Shown here piece by piece: positions 22,201 to 29,195 of a stretch of 33,790 bases of DNA. The notes under the pieces were generated by a model. That model had not been told where the DNA came from. It made no database searches and saw only the letters and a program-made list of their open reading frames with translations. Location of the stretch: contig CAKTOX010000023.1 of the NCBI GenBank assembly GCA_934590355.1, forward strand, positions 1 to 33,790, given 5' to 3'. The position numbers and the translations under genes are program-made. The stretch is from an uncultured Oscillospiraceae bacterium. GTDB taxonomy: Bacteria; Bacillota; Clostridia; Oscillospirales; Oscillospiraceae. How positions within the stretch are numbered: the first letter of the stretch is position 1; each line of letters starts with the position of its first letter.

Positions 22201-22955
22201 CAGCTGCGCTCCAATCTGCGGTATGCCGCTCTGAGCGCCAGCATGAACAGCTTTTCAAACGCGACGCTTACAATCACTATAATTACCGTCCAGCACAGAA
22301 GGTCGTCGGTGTCGAGATAGATTTTCGCATAGTACAGCTGCTTTCCTATCGAGCCGTCGGGCGTTCCGATGATCTCGGCGGCGATGCCCGCCTTCCACGA
22401 CATACCGAGCGCAGTTGCGCACGCGGACAGAATAAAGGGCTTGAGCTGCGGCATATGAATATACAGTATGCGCCGAAGCATGGGCATACGAAAGACCTCC
22501 GCAACCTCGAGCATTTTTCCGTCCTCGCTCTTTATGCCCTGAAGGACGTTGCCGTAAACGACCGGCAGGACGATAAGGAACGATATGAACACCGAGAGAT
22601 TTTGCGCCGACAGCCATATAAGGCAGATGACCACGAACGACGCAACGGGGACGGTCTTTACCGTTATCATGAACGGCCAAAGCGCGGTTTCGACCCATTT
22701 AAAGCGCCCCGAAAGCGCAGCAAGCAGTATCCCGCTCACGAGGGCGAGCAGAAATCCGCCCGCGATATGATAGAAGCTGAACCAAATCGACGATGCAAAG
22801 CCGTCGACCTGCCATATCGTTGTCATTCGCAGCGCAACGTCTGTGGGCGAGACGAGCAGTATGCTCTGATCCACCGCAACTGCTGCCGTCTGCCAGACAA
22901 GCAGCGCGAATAATACGGCGAGCGACTTGCCGAGCCTATCCTTATTTTGCTTCAT
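22200..22955 (-). CDS. ABC transporter permease, SsuC/TauC/ThiX-like
   Basis: A 251-aa inner-membrane permease of the BPD_transp_1 family, with about six helices. The EAA loop, which contacts the ATPase, reads EVAEVFRMPMLRRILYIHMPQLKPFI, and ALGMSWKAGIAAEIIGTPDGSIGKQLY is the conserved C-terminal segment of the SsuC/TauC group. These systems carry sulfonates, nitrate, bicarbonate or thiamine pyrimidines. It starts 14 bases inside the end of the binding-protein gene, so translation is coupled. Confidence 0.93.
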   Translation of the reverse strand: MKQNKDRLGKSLAVLFALLVWQTAAVAVDQSILLVSPTDVALRMTTIWQVDGFASSIWFSFYHIAGGFLLALVSGILLAALSGRFKWVETALWPFMITVKTVPVASFVVICLIWLSAQNLSVFISFLIVLPVVYGNVLQGIKSEDGKMLEVAEVFRMPMLRRILYIHMPQLKPFILSACATALGMSWKAGIAAEIIGTPDGSIGKQLYYAKIYLDTDDLLCWTVIIVIVSVAFEKLFMLALRAAYRRLERS

Positions 22956-23946
22956 AACATATGCCGTCGTCGGGCAGCTTACCGCCGACAGACTGCGGAT
23001 TCATATCATACAGCGCGGAAAGATAGCCGCCCAAAACGGTCTTGAGCTCGGAGCCGGTGATGCAGCAGATATTGCAGTACGGCAGCGCCTTCTGCGCGAT
23101 GGGAGCCTTGACGATCTCATATGCGCCGACAAGCTGCGCCGCCTGCTCGGTGTTTTCGTTTACGAATTTCACGGAGGCTGCATACTCCTGCATGAATTTT
23201 TCGAGCTGCTGTGGGTACTTTTCGGCAAACTCACTGCGAACGACCAAAACGCCCGTCGCCATGGAGGCACCGTCGTTTGCCGCCTTCCACAGCTCATCAA
23301 GGCTCAGCGCGACACGAAGGTCACTGACCTTGCTCTGAGCTGCGGTGACAAACGGCTGCGGCAGCATGGCTACGGCGTTTGCGTCATTGGAGATATACGA
23401 CAGTGCCTCGGTGGTATCCGCACACCAGCGTATTTGCGGCGCATTGTCGCCGTCAAGTCCGTTTGCCTTGAGAAGATAGCGCAGCGCGTATTCGGGAGTT
23501 GCGCCCTGCCCCGTCGCGTAGAGGGTTTTGCCCGCAAGATCGGCAAAGCCGTTTATGCTCTCGCCGCGCTCGACGATGTACAAAACGCCGGTGGCTATGA
23601 CGGAGAGGACTTTTATGCCGCCGTTTGTGTTGTTATAAATGACCGATGCAAGATTTGCGGGCACCGCGGCGATGTCGATCTCGCCCTTGGTGAGCGCGGG
23701 GGCGAAGGCGGTCGCCTCTGTCTGAAGCGTGAACTCGTACTTGTTTGCGCTCTCGCCCTTGTCGCTTGAGTCCATGAGCTTTACCATGCCCATCGCGGTC
23801 GGGCCGGTCATCGCGCCGACACGGATAGTCGTGGGTTCCTCGCTCACCTCCGGAGTTTGGACAGCGGCGGAATCGTCCTTTATGCAGCCGGTAAAGAGGC
23901 AGGCGAGCATAAGGACAGACAATAATACCGATACGATTTTTTTCAT
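22942..23946 (-). CDS. Substrate-binding lipoprotein of the ABC importer
   Basis: A 334-aa solute-binding protein anchored by a lipid: the signal ends with LFTGC, lipid Cys21, after a hydrophobic stretch (5-19). The mature part has the NMT1/SsuA-like fold: TIRVGAMTGPTAMGMVKLM, EIDIAAVPANLASVIYNN, GFADLAGKTLYATGQGATPEYALRYLLKANG and AVAMLPQPFV. The ligand is unknown. TGQGATPEYALR resembles the ligand-loop position in nitrate/taurine-type proteins, which does not identify the substrate. GAGGTGATAAT precedes the ATG. The gene begins 4 bases after the Crp/Fnr-like stop. Confidence 0.93.
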   Translation of the reverse strand: MKKIVSVLLSVLMLACLFTGCIKDDSAAVQTPEVSEEPTTIRVGAMTGPTAMGMVKLMDSSDKGESANKYEFTLQTEATAFAPALTKGEIDIAAVPANLASVIYNNTNGGIKVLSVIATGVLYIVERGESINGFADLAGKTLYATGQGATPEYALRYLLKANGLDGDNAPQIRWCADTTEALSYISNDANAVAMLPQPFVTAAQSKVSDLRVALSLDELWKAANDGASMATGVLVVRSEFAEKYPQQLEKFMQEYAASVKFVNENTEQAAQLVGAYEIVKAPIAQKALPYCNICCITGSELKTVLGGYLSALYDMNPQSVGGKLPDDGICYEAK

Positions 23947-23950
23947 ATTA

Positions 23951-24631
23951 TCACCTCATAAAATTTCTGAGCCTTTCGGCTTCGTTTATACAAACCGTCT
24001 TACCCTTCTTCGTTATTGCTCCGCACTGTGTGAGCGTGTCAAACGCCCGATACAGCGACGCGCGGGAGATATTCAGTGCGCTCGCAAGCTTGTTGATCGG
24101 CATCGGCAGCTCCGCCACGCTTCCCTGCGGGATATTATCCAGAAGGAAGCTGCAAAGCCGCTCCTCCGCCGTACCTGCTGTAAGAAAATACATTTTTTTA
24201 TTCAGAAACAAGATCCTGTCCGACAAATAGCGGATATAATTCTCCGCAATCCCCGGCTCGCGGCGTATCATGCGCTGCATTAGCTTCTGCGTAAAAAACA
24301 CGATGCGGCTGCCCTCGAGGGCAGTTATGTCCGTTGCGTATTCGCTCTCCTCGTTAAACAGCGCCGCCGCACCGAACAGTGAGCCGGGCGTGAGCGTACT
24401 CATGAGCATGGCGTGACCGTCGGCATTATTTTTAGTCACTCTCAGCCGCCCGCTCAGAATTATCCCGAGGCTGCGCGAAAAGTCCCGCGTGCCGTAAACA
24501 AGCTCCCCTTTTTCGAAGCTTTTCACCTTGCAATAGGGCGACGCTATTATTTTTTCGAGCACGCTTCGCGGCACCATGCTGAACAGGCTCGTGCGCAGAA
24601 GAAGCTCGGTTTCGGTTTCGCTTATCTTCAT
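23951..24631 (-). CDS. Crp/Fnr-family transcription regulator
   Basis: A 226-aa regulator: cyclic-nucleotide-binding-type beta-barrel (about 10-125; SFEKGELVY, LGIILSGRLRVTKNN and LTPGSLFGAAALF), a long dimer helix and a C-terminal HTH (PMPINKLASALNISRASLYRAFDTLTQCGAI). The Cys pattern of an FNR iron-sulfur cluster is absent, and the Arg-Ser pair that binds cAMP in CRP is not seen, so the effector is open (a ligand or small molecule). GAGG lies 6 bases before the ATG at 24631; an ATG four codons upstream is possible. It is first in the importer operon and likely controls it. Confidence 0.93.
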   Translation of the reverse strand: MKISETETELLLRTSLFSMVPRSVLEKIIASPYCKVKSFEKGELVYGTRDFSRSLGIILSGRLRVTKNNADGHAMLMSTLTPGSLFGAAALFNEESEYATDITALEGSRIVFFTQKLMQRMIRREPGIAENYIRYLSDRILFLNKKMYFLTAGTAEERLCSFLLDNIPQGSVAELPMPINKLASALNISRASLYRAFDTLTQCGAITKKGKTVCINEAERLRNFMR

Positions 24632-24645
24632 GAAATACCTCATTT

Positions 24646-24661
24646 TGTCTCATGTGAGACA
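24646..24661 (-). promoter_or_regulatory. Palindromic operator of the regulator-importer operon
   Basis: TGTCTCA and TGAGACA with 2 bases between form a perfect palindrome of 16 bases. It lies about 5-20 bases after the predicted transcription start and before the ribosome site. This is the geometry for repression by blocking RNA polymerase, most simply by the Crp-like protein encoded downstream. Confidence 0.7.
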
Positions 24662-24673
24662 TTTATATTTTTG

Positions 24674-24701
24674 ATTATATATGAATTCCCCATAAAGTCA
24701 A
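24674..24701 (-). promoter_or_regulatory. Promoter of the regulator-importer operon
   Basis: Minus-strand TTGACT (24696-24701) and perfect TATAAT (24674-24679) are 16 bases apart. The start would be near 24667, just before the palindrome at 24646-24661. Confidence 0.8.
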
Positions 24702-24779
24702 GAATTAAAAATATAAATTTTCGAGGGAATTTGCAATACAACATAGTCAGATGAATGTCAATCTTATAAACTTTTGTTC

Positions 24780-24803
24780 AAAATGCAATAAAGCTTGCAT
24801 TTT
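24780..24803. repeat. Hairpin in the hyd upstream region
   Basis: AAAATGCA (24780-24787) pairs with TGCATTTT (24796-24803) over an 8-nt loop. It sits in the gene-free, AT-rich stretch 24702-24937 between the divergent importer and hydrogenase promoters. Apart from it I see nothing recognisable in that stretch. It might be a weak terminator or an operator. Confidence 0.35.
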
Positions 24804-24937
24804 TCACCATCAATTTGACCAAAGCATTCAAGCAAGTAACAGACAGCACCGTCACAAACCGTTCCCTACCTTACATTTGTACGCGAGAAGCTGCTTTGTG
24901 TCTGCGTTCGCGCAAATTAACAATTTTATAACTATTC

Positions 24938-24966
24938 TTTACACGGAATTATTTTTTATCTATAAT
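24938..24966 (+). promoter_or_regulatory. Promoter of hydCBA
   Basis: TTTACA (24938-24943) and perfect TATAAT (24961-24966) are 17 bases apart. The leader to the hydC start would be about 60 bases. No clear Rex-type TTGTTAA-N-TTAACAA site is visible in it. Confidence 0.75.
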
Positions 24967-25032
24967 TAAACTCATCAAAGTGTTAAAGTGAAAGTATTTG
25001 TAGCAGTATAAGTATAGAAAGGATGATACACA

Positions 25033-25512
25033 TTGGTAAAAGTCAGCTTCAGTTTTATCGACGGCGTGCTTGAAAAACACGGATACGATAAAACAAAGGC
25101 CATTTCCATCATGCAGGACGTGCAGAACGAATACAAGTTTTTGCCCAAGGATGCACTGACGTATATTGCCGATAAGATCGGAGTCAGCGATGCCGAGCTG
25201 TACGGAGTTGCTACCTTTTACGAAAACTTCTCGATGAATGAAAAGGGCAAATACATAATTAAGGTCTGCAACGGCACTGCGTGCCACGTCAGAAAGTCCG
25301 ATGCGGTGCAGGAAGCTCTTTACAATGCCACCGGTATGAAGCCGGAGGATCATATGTCCGAGGACGGGCTTTTCACCATTGAGCGTGTTTCCTGCCTCGG
25401 CGCCTGCGGTCTTGCTCCCGTCTGCACCGTTAACGACATCGTTCACCCTGCAATGACTCCCGAAAAGATGTATAAGCTTATAGCAGATTTGAGAGAGGGG
25501 GAGAAAGAATGA
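25033..25512 (+). CDS. hydC: HydC/NuoE-like subunit of NADH/ferredoxin [FeFe] hydrogenase
   Basis: A 159-aa subunit of the NuoE/thioredoxin-like ferredoxin family. It holds one [2Fe-2S] cluster with Cys79, Cys84, Cys121 and Cys125, in CNGTACHVR and CLGACGLAP. LYGVATFYENF is the family signature in the N-terminal helical part. It hands electrons between HydB and HydA. The start is a TTG at 25033 with AAAGGA about 9 bases upstream; no ATG in frame is better. It overlaps hydB by 4 bases, so the subunits are translated together. Confidence 0.94.
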   Translation: MVKVSFSFIDGVLEKHGYDKTKAISIMQDVQNEYKFLPKDALTYIADKIGVSDAELYGVATFYENFSMNEKGKYIIKVCNGTACHVRKSDAVQEALYNATGMKPEDHMSEDGLFTIERVSCLGACGLAPVCTVNDIVHPAMTPEKMYKLIADLREGEKE

Positions 25513-27389
25513 GGCTTTCGTCGCGTCAAATGCTGCATGACTACCGCAGCGAATGCAAGGCTGCCCTCGACAGGCAGAAAATCAAAATTCTCGTCTGCGG
25601 TGGCCGCGGATGCTTTGCCGCCGGCTCGCAGGAGGTTTACGAGAGTCTTAAAAGAGAGCTCGTGGAGCGCGGTCTCCCCGTTGAGCTTTCGATAGTCGAT
25701 CACGTTGAGCACCCCGAGCCCATCGGTCTCAAGCTCTCCGGCTGTCACGGTCTGTGCGCGCTGGCTCCGCTTATCCGCATCGAGCCGGCAGGTCTTCTTT
25801 ATATGAGAGTATCCCCCGACGATGCGGGCGAGATAGTCGAGCAGACCATCCTCGGCGGAGATATTATCGACAGACTCGTATTCCAAGATGAAAACGGAGC
25901 TTACCCCCGTCAGGAGGACATTCCCTTCTTCAAGGGTCAGAAAAAGGTCGCTCTTGAAAACTGCGGTCACATCGCAGCAGAGAGCATTGAAGAGTATTTT
26001 GCCGTCGGCGGCTACTCCTCGCTGGAAAAGGCGCTGTTTGACATGACTCCCGAGGAGGTCGTCAAGGAGGTTTCAGATTCCGGTTTGCGCGGCCGCGGCG
26101 GTGCGGGCTTCCCCACCGGCAAGAAGTGGTCGCAGGTTGCGGCTCACAAGGACGCGCCCGTAAAGTACATCGTCTGCAACGGCGACGAGGGCGACCCCGG
26201 CGCGTTTATGGACTGCTCCATAATGGAGGGCGATCCTCACAGAATGCTTGAGGGCATGATAATCGCCGGCATAGGCTGCGGAGCCGAGCAGGCATACATC
26301 TATGTCAGGGCGGAATATCCCAATGCGGTCAAGCGTCTGAGCATTGCCGTCGAGGAGGCCGAAAAATACGGCGTACTCGGAGACGACATTTTCGGTTCGG
26401 GCAAAAACTTCCACATCCGCATAAGCAAGGGCGCCGGCGCATTCGTCTGCGGCGAAGGCTCCGCGCTCACCGCCTCCATCGAGGGCGGACGCGGAATGCC
26501 CAGAACCAAGCCTCCCAGAAGCGTTGACCGCGGTCTGTTTGAGGCCCCCACCTCGCTCAATAACGTCGAGACCTTTGCAAACGTTCCAGCGATAATCAGT
26601 AACGGCGCCGATTGGTACAAGGCCATAGGCACCGAGACGAGCACCGGCACAAAGGCGTTCTCGCTCGCAGGCAACATTAAAAATACCGGTCTTATCGAGG
26701 TCCCCATGGGCACAACGCTCAGAGAGATCATCTTCGATATAGGCGGCGGCGTGAAAAACGGCCAATTCAAAGCGGTTCAGATAGGCGGTCCCTCCGGCGG
26801 CTGTCTTACGCAGGAGCATCTCGACCTGCCGCTCGACTTTGAATCCACCAAGAAGATCGGCGCAATAATCGGTTCGGGCGGTCTTGTCGTCATGGGCGAC
26901 GATACCTGCATGGTCGAAATAGCACGCTTCTTCATGAATTTTACCAAGAAAGAGTCCTGCGGAAAATGCGCCACCTGCCGCGAGGGTATCCCCAAAATTC
27001 AGGCGATACTTGAGCGCATAACCCACGGCAACGGCACGCTTGAGGATATTGATATGCTTCAGGAGCTTGCCGGAGTCATCAAGACTTGCTCGCTGTGCGG
27101 TCTCGGCAAAACCGCTCCGAACCCTGTTCTGAGCACACTCAAATACTTCAAGGACGAATACATCGCCCACGTTAAAGACAAAAAGTGCCCGGCCGGCGTT
27201 TGCCGCAGCCTGTGCACAATGTGGATCGATCCGCTCAAGTGCATAGGCTGCACCAAGTGTGCAAGACTGTGCCCTGTCGGCGCTATAAGCGGCGAGCTGC
27301 GCAAGCCGCACAAGATAGATCCCGAGAAGTGCATCAAGTGCCGCGAGTGTAAGAACGGCTGCCCGAAACACGCGATAAAGGAGGTTTGA
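25509..27389 (+). CDS. hydB: HydB/NuoF-like subunit of NADH/ferredoxin [FeFe] hydrogenase
   Basis: A 626-aa flavoprotein that oxidises or reduces NAD(H). The N-terminal thioredoxin-like domain (1-120) has [2Fe-2S] Cys30, Cys35, Cys79 and Cys83. The NuoF core follows: GLRGRGGAGFPTGKKWSQVA (192-211) for NADH/FMN, SKGAGAFVCGEGSAL and [4Fe-4S] ligands Cys484, Cys487 and Cys490 (ESCGKCATCREG) with Cys530. The C-terminus has two ferredoxin clusters, CIGCTKCARLCP (578-588) and CIKCRECKNGCP (608-618). This layout is the HydB of bifurcating hydrogenases, which couple NADH and reduced ferredoxin to H2. It overlaps hydC by 4 bases. The ATG lies just after the GAGAGGGGGAGAAAG purine stretch. Confidence 0.96.
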   Translation: MRLSSRQMLHDYRSECKAALDRQKIKILVCGGRGCFAAGSQEVYESLKRELVERGLPVELSIVDHVEHPEPIGLKLSGCHGLCALAPLIRIEPAGLLYMRVSPDDAGEIVEQTILGGDIIDRLVFQDENGAYPRQEDIPFFKGQKKVALENCGHIAAESIEEYFAVGGYSSLEKALFDMTPEEVVKEVSDSGLRGRGGAGFPTGKKWSQVAAHKDAPVKYIVCNGDEGDPGAFMDCSIMEGDPHRMLEGMIIAGIGCGAEQAYIYVRAEYPNAVKRLSIAVEEAEKYGVLGDDIFGSGKNFHIRISKGAGAFVCGEGSALTASIEGGRGMPRTKPPRSVDRGLFEAPTSLNNVETFANVPAIISNGADWYKAIGTETSTGTKAFSLAGNIKNTGLIEVPMGTTLREIIFDIGGGVKNGQFKAVQIGGPSGGCLTQEHLDLPLDFESTKKIGAIIGSGGLVVMGDDTCMVEIARFFMNFTKKESCGKCATCREGIPKIQAILERITHGNGTLEDIDMLQELAGVIKTCSLCGLGKTAPNPVLSTLKYFKDEYIAHVKDKKCPAGVCRSLCTMWIDPLKCIGCTKCARLCPVGAISGELRKPHKIDPEKCIKCRECKNGCPKHAIKEV

Positions 27390-27393
27390 TGAT

Positions 27394-29070
27394 ATGAAGC
27401 ATATGATCATTGACGGCATCAGCTGTGAATTTGAAAACGCCAGAAATGTGCTTGAGGTCGCTCAGGCAAATCATATCGACATCCCCAACCTCTGCTACTG
27501 CGAGAGTCTGTCGATATACGGCGGCTGCCGCCTGTGCGTAGTCGAGAACGAGCGCGGCGCAGTTGAGGCTGCGTGCTCGATGATGCCAAAGGACGGCATG
27601 GTCATCAAGACCAACACCGCAAGACTCAGAAAGCATCGCCAGATGATTCTTGAGCTGCTGCTTGCCGGTCACAGAGCCGAGTGTACCACCTGCGAAAAGT
27701 CCGGCAAATGCAAGCTTCAGACCTATGCGCGGCGCTACAACGTTTCCAACATCCGCTTCCCCAACGATTACTGCAAGCTGCCCATCGATGACTCCTCCCC
27801 CGCCATTGTGCGCGACCCGTCCAAGTGCATTCTCTGCGGCAAGTGCGTAAGAATGTGCGATGAGGTGCAAAACATTCACGCCGTCGATTTTGCAGAGCGC
27901 GGCATAGATACCTATATCTCCTGCGGCTTTAACAACAAGCTCGCGGACACCAAGTGCGTGAGCTGCGGTCAGTGTGCCGCCGTATGCCCCACCGGAGCGC
28001 TCGTAATCAAAAACCAGGTCTCCGAGCTTTGGCAGGCAATATTCGATTCGACCAAGAAGGTCGCGGTGCAGGTCGCTCCCGCAGTGCGTGTCGGCATCGG
28101 CGAGGAATTCGGAATTCCCGCTTCGCAGCCCGTCATGGGCAAGATAGTCACGGCGCTGAAAATGCTCGGCGTTGACTATGTTTTTGACACTTCCCTGACC
28201 GCCGACCTCACTATTATGGAGGAATCGGCAGAGTTCCTTGAAAAGCTCAAAAACGGCGATAAGCTCCCGATGTTCACCTCCTGCTGCCCCGGCTGGATAA
28301 AGCACGTTGAGAATATGCACCCGGGTCTTATGCCCCAGGTTTCCACCTGCGGCTCGCCTATGGAGATGTTCGGCGCCATTTTGCGTCAGCAGTACGGCGA
28401 CGAGGATCTGTACTCCGTCGCAATAATGCCCTGCACTGCGAAAAAAGCCGAGGCTGCGCGCCCTGAGCTCATCAAGGACGGCGAGCGCCTTATTGACCTT
28501 GTGCTCACAACGCAGGAGCTTGCAAAAATGATCTACGAGGCGGGCATTGACTTTTCCGAGCTTCCCGACACCGAGCCCGACAGCCCCTTCGCCGACTATA
28601 CCGGCGCGGGCGTCATCTTCGGCGTCACCGGCGGCGTTACCGAGGCAGTCATCCGTCACGTTGTCGGCGCATCCACCACCGAGCAGATTGCGTCCATCGC
28701 GGAATGCGGCGTGCGCGGTCTCGAGGGTATAAAGGCATTCGAGGTCACCGCTGGCGATCTCACGCTCAAGATCGCGGTCGCGAGCGGCCTTGGCAATGCC
28801 GACAAGCTCATCGAGAAGATTGAAAGCGGTGAGGAATTCTTCCACTTTGTCGAGGTTATGGCCTGCCCCGGCGGCTGCATCGGCGGCGGCGGTCAGCCTG
28901 CTGCCTGTCGTGCGCAGAAGCACGTTCGCAACGAGGGCTTGTTTGTTGCCGACGAGGACTGCGAGCTTCGCTCGTCCGAGCAGAACCCTGCGCTTGAGAT
29001 CGTTTACGGTCTGCTGCGCGGCAGAGCTCACGATCTGCTCCACGTTCACTATCCCGATCACCATAAATAA
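27394..29070 (+). CDS. hydA: [FeFe] hydrogenase catalytic subunit HydA
   Basis: A 558-aa [FeFe] hydrogenase. In order: plant-type [2Fe-2S] (Cys34, 45, 48, 61); His-Cys [4Fe-4S] (His93, Cys97, Cys100, Cys106); two ferredoxin clusters (Cys145/148/151/155 and Cys188/191/194/198). The H-cluster domain has L1 TSCCPGW (295-301, proton-relay Cys297 and ligand Cys298), L2 MPCTAKKAE (345-353, ligand Cys347) and L3 MACPGGCIGGGGQP (489-502, ligands Cys491 and Cys495). All ligands are present. With HydB and HydC it forms a trimeric complex, probably electron-bifurcating (group A3-type). The maturases HydE, HydF and HydG are not in the window. AAGGAGG lies 9 bases before the ATG, 4 bases after hydB. Confidence 0.97.
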   Translation: MKHMIIDGISCEFENARNVLEVAQANHIDIPNLCYCESLSIYGGCRLCVVENERGAVEAACSMMPKDGMVIKTNTARLRKHRQMILELLLAGHRAECTTCEKSGKCKLQTYARRYNVSNIRFPNDYCKLPIDDSSPAIVRDPSKCILCGKCVRMCDEVQNIHAVDFAERGIDTYISCGFNNKLADTKCVSCGQCAAVCPTGALVIKNQVSELWQAIFDSTKKVAVQVAPAVRVGIGEEFGIPASQPVMGKIVTALKMLGVDYVFDTSLTADLTIMEESAEFLEKLKNGDKLPMFTSCCPGWIKHVENMHPGLMPQVSTCGSPMEMFGAILRQQYGDEDLYSVAIMPCTAKKAEAARPELIKDGERLIDLVLTTQELAKMIYEAGIDFSELPDTEPDSPFADYTGAGVIFGVTGGVTEAVIRHVVGASTTEQIASIAECGVRGLEGIKAFEVTAGDLTLKIAVASGLGNADKLIEKIESGEEFFHFVEVMACPGGCIGGGGQPAACRAQKHVRNEGLFVADEDCELRSSEQNPALEIVYGLLRGRAHDLLHVHYPDHHK

Positions 29071-29083
29071 GGCACAAATCATT

Positions 29084-29112
29084 ATCCCCTATCTTCGGAT
29101 AGGGGATTTTTT
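29084..29112 (+). terminator. Intrinsic terminator of hydCBA
   Basis: A perfect 10-bp stem, ATCCCCTATC (29084-29093) with GATAGGGGAT (29098-29107), is capped by a TTCG tetraloop and followed by T. It starts 13 bases after the hydA stop. Confidence 0.95.
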
Positions 29113-29160
29113 ACGTTTTTATAAACATTCGCTTGTATGCTGGATTTTTTCGCGGCTGCA

Positions 29161-29169
29161 TGGTATAAT
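29161..29169 (+). promoter_or_regulatory. Extended -10 promoter of the 704-aa lipoprotein gene
   Basis: TGGTATAAT is an extended -10 element with perfect TATAAT (29164-29169). No good -35 is found 17 bases upstream (TGGATT), as is normal for this class. AGGAG stands 8 bases before the ATG at 29196. Confidence 0.7.
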
Positions 29170-29195
29170 TTCTTTCTGTGTAAGGAGTTGATATT

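Noticed and set aside
24751..24969. 72-codon plus-strand frame in the gap before hydC
   Set aside because: No ribosome site, no family features, and it overlaps the hydC promoter.
26073..29082. Two long antisense frames (448 and 582 codons) opposite hydB and hydA
   Set aside because: Both mirror genes with full cofactor-binding motifs and carry no motif of their own.
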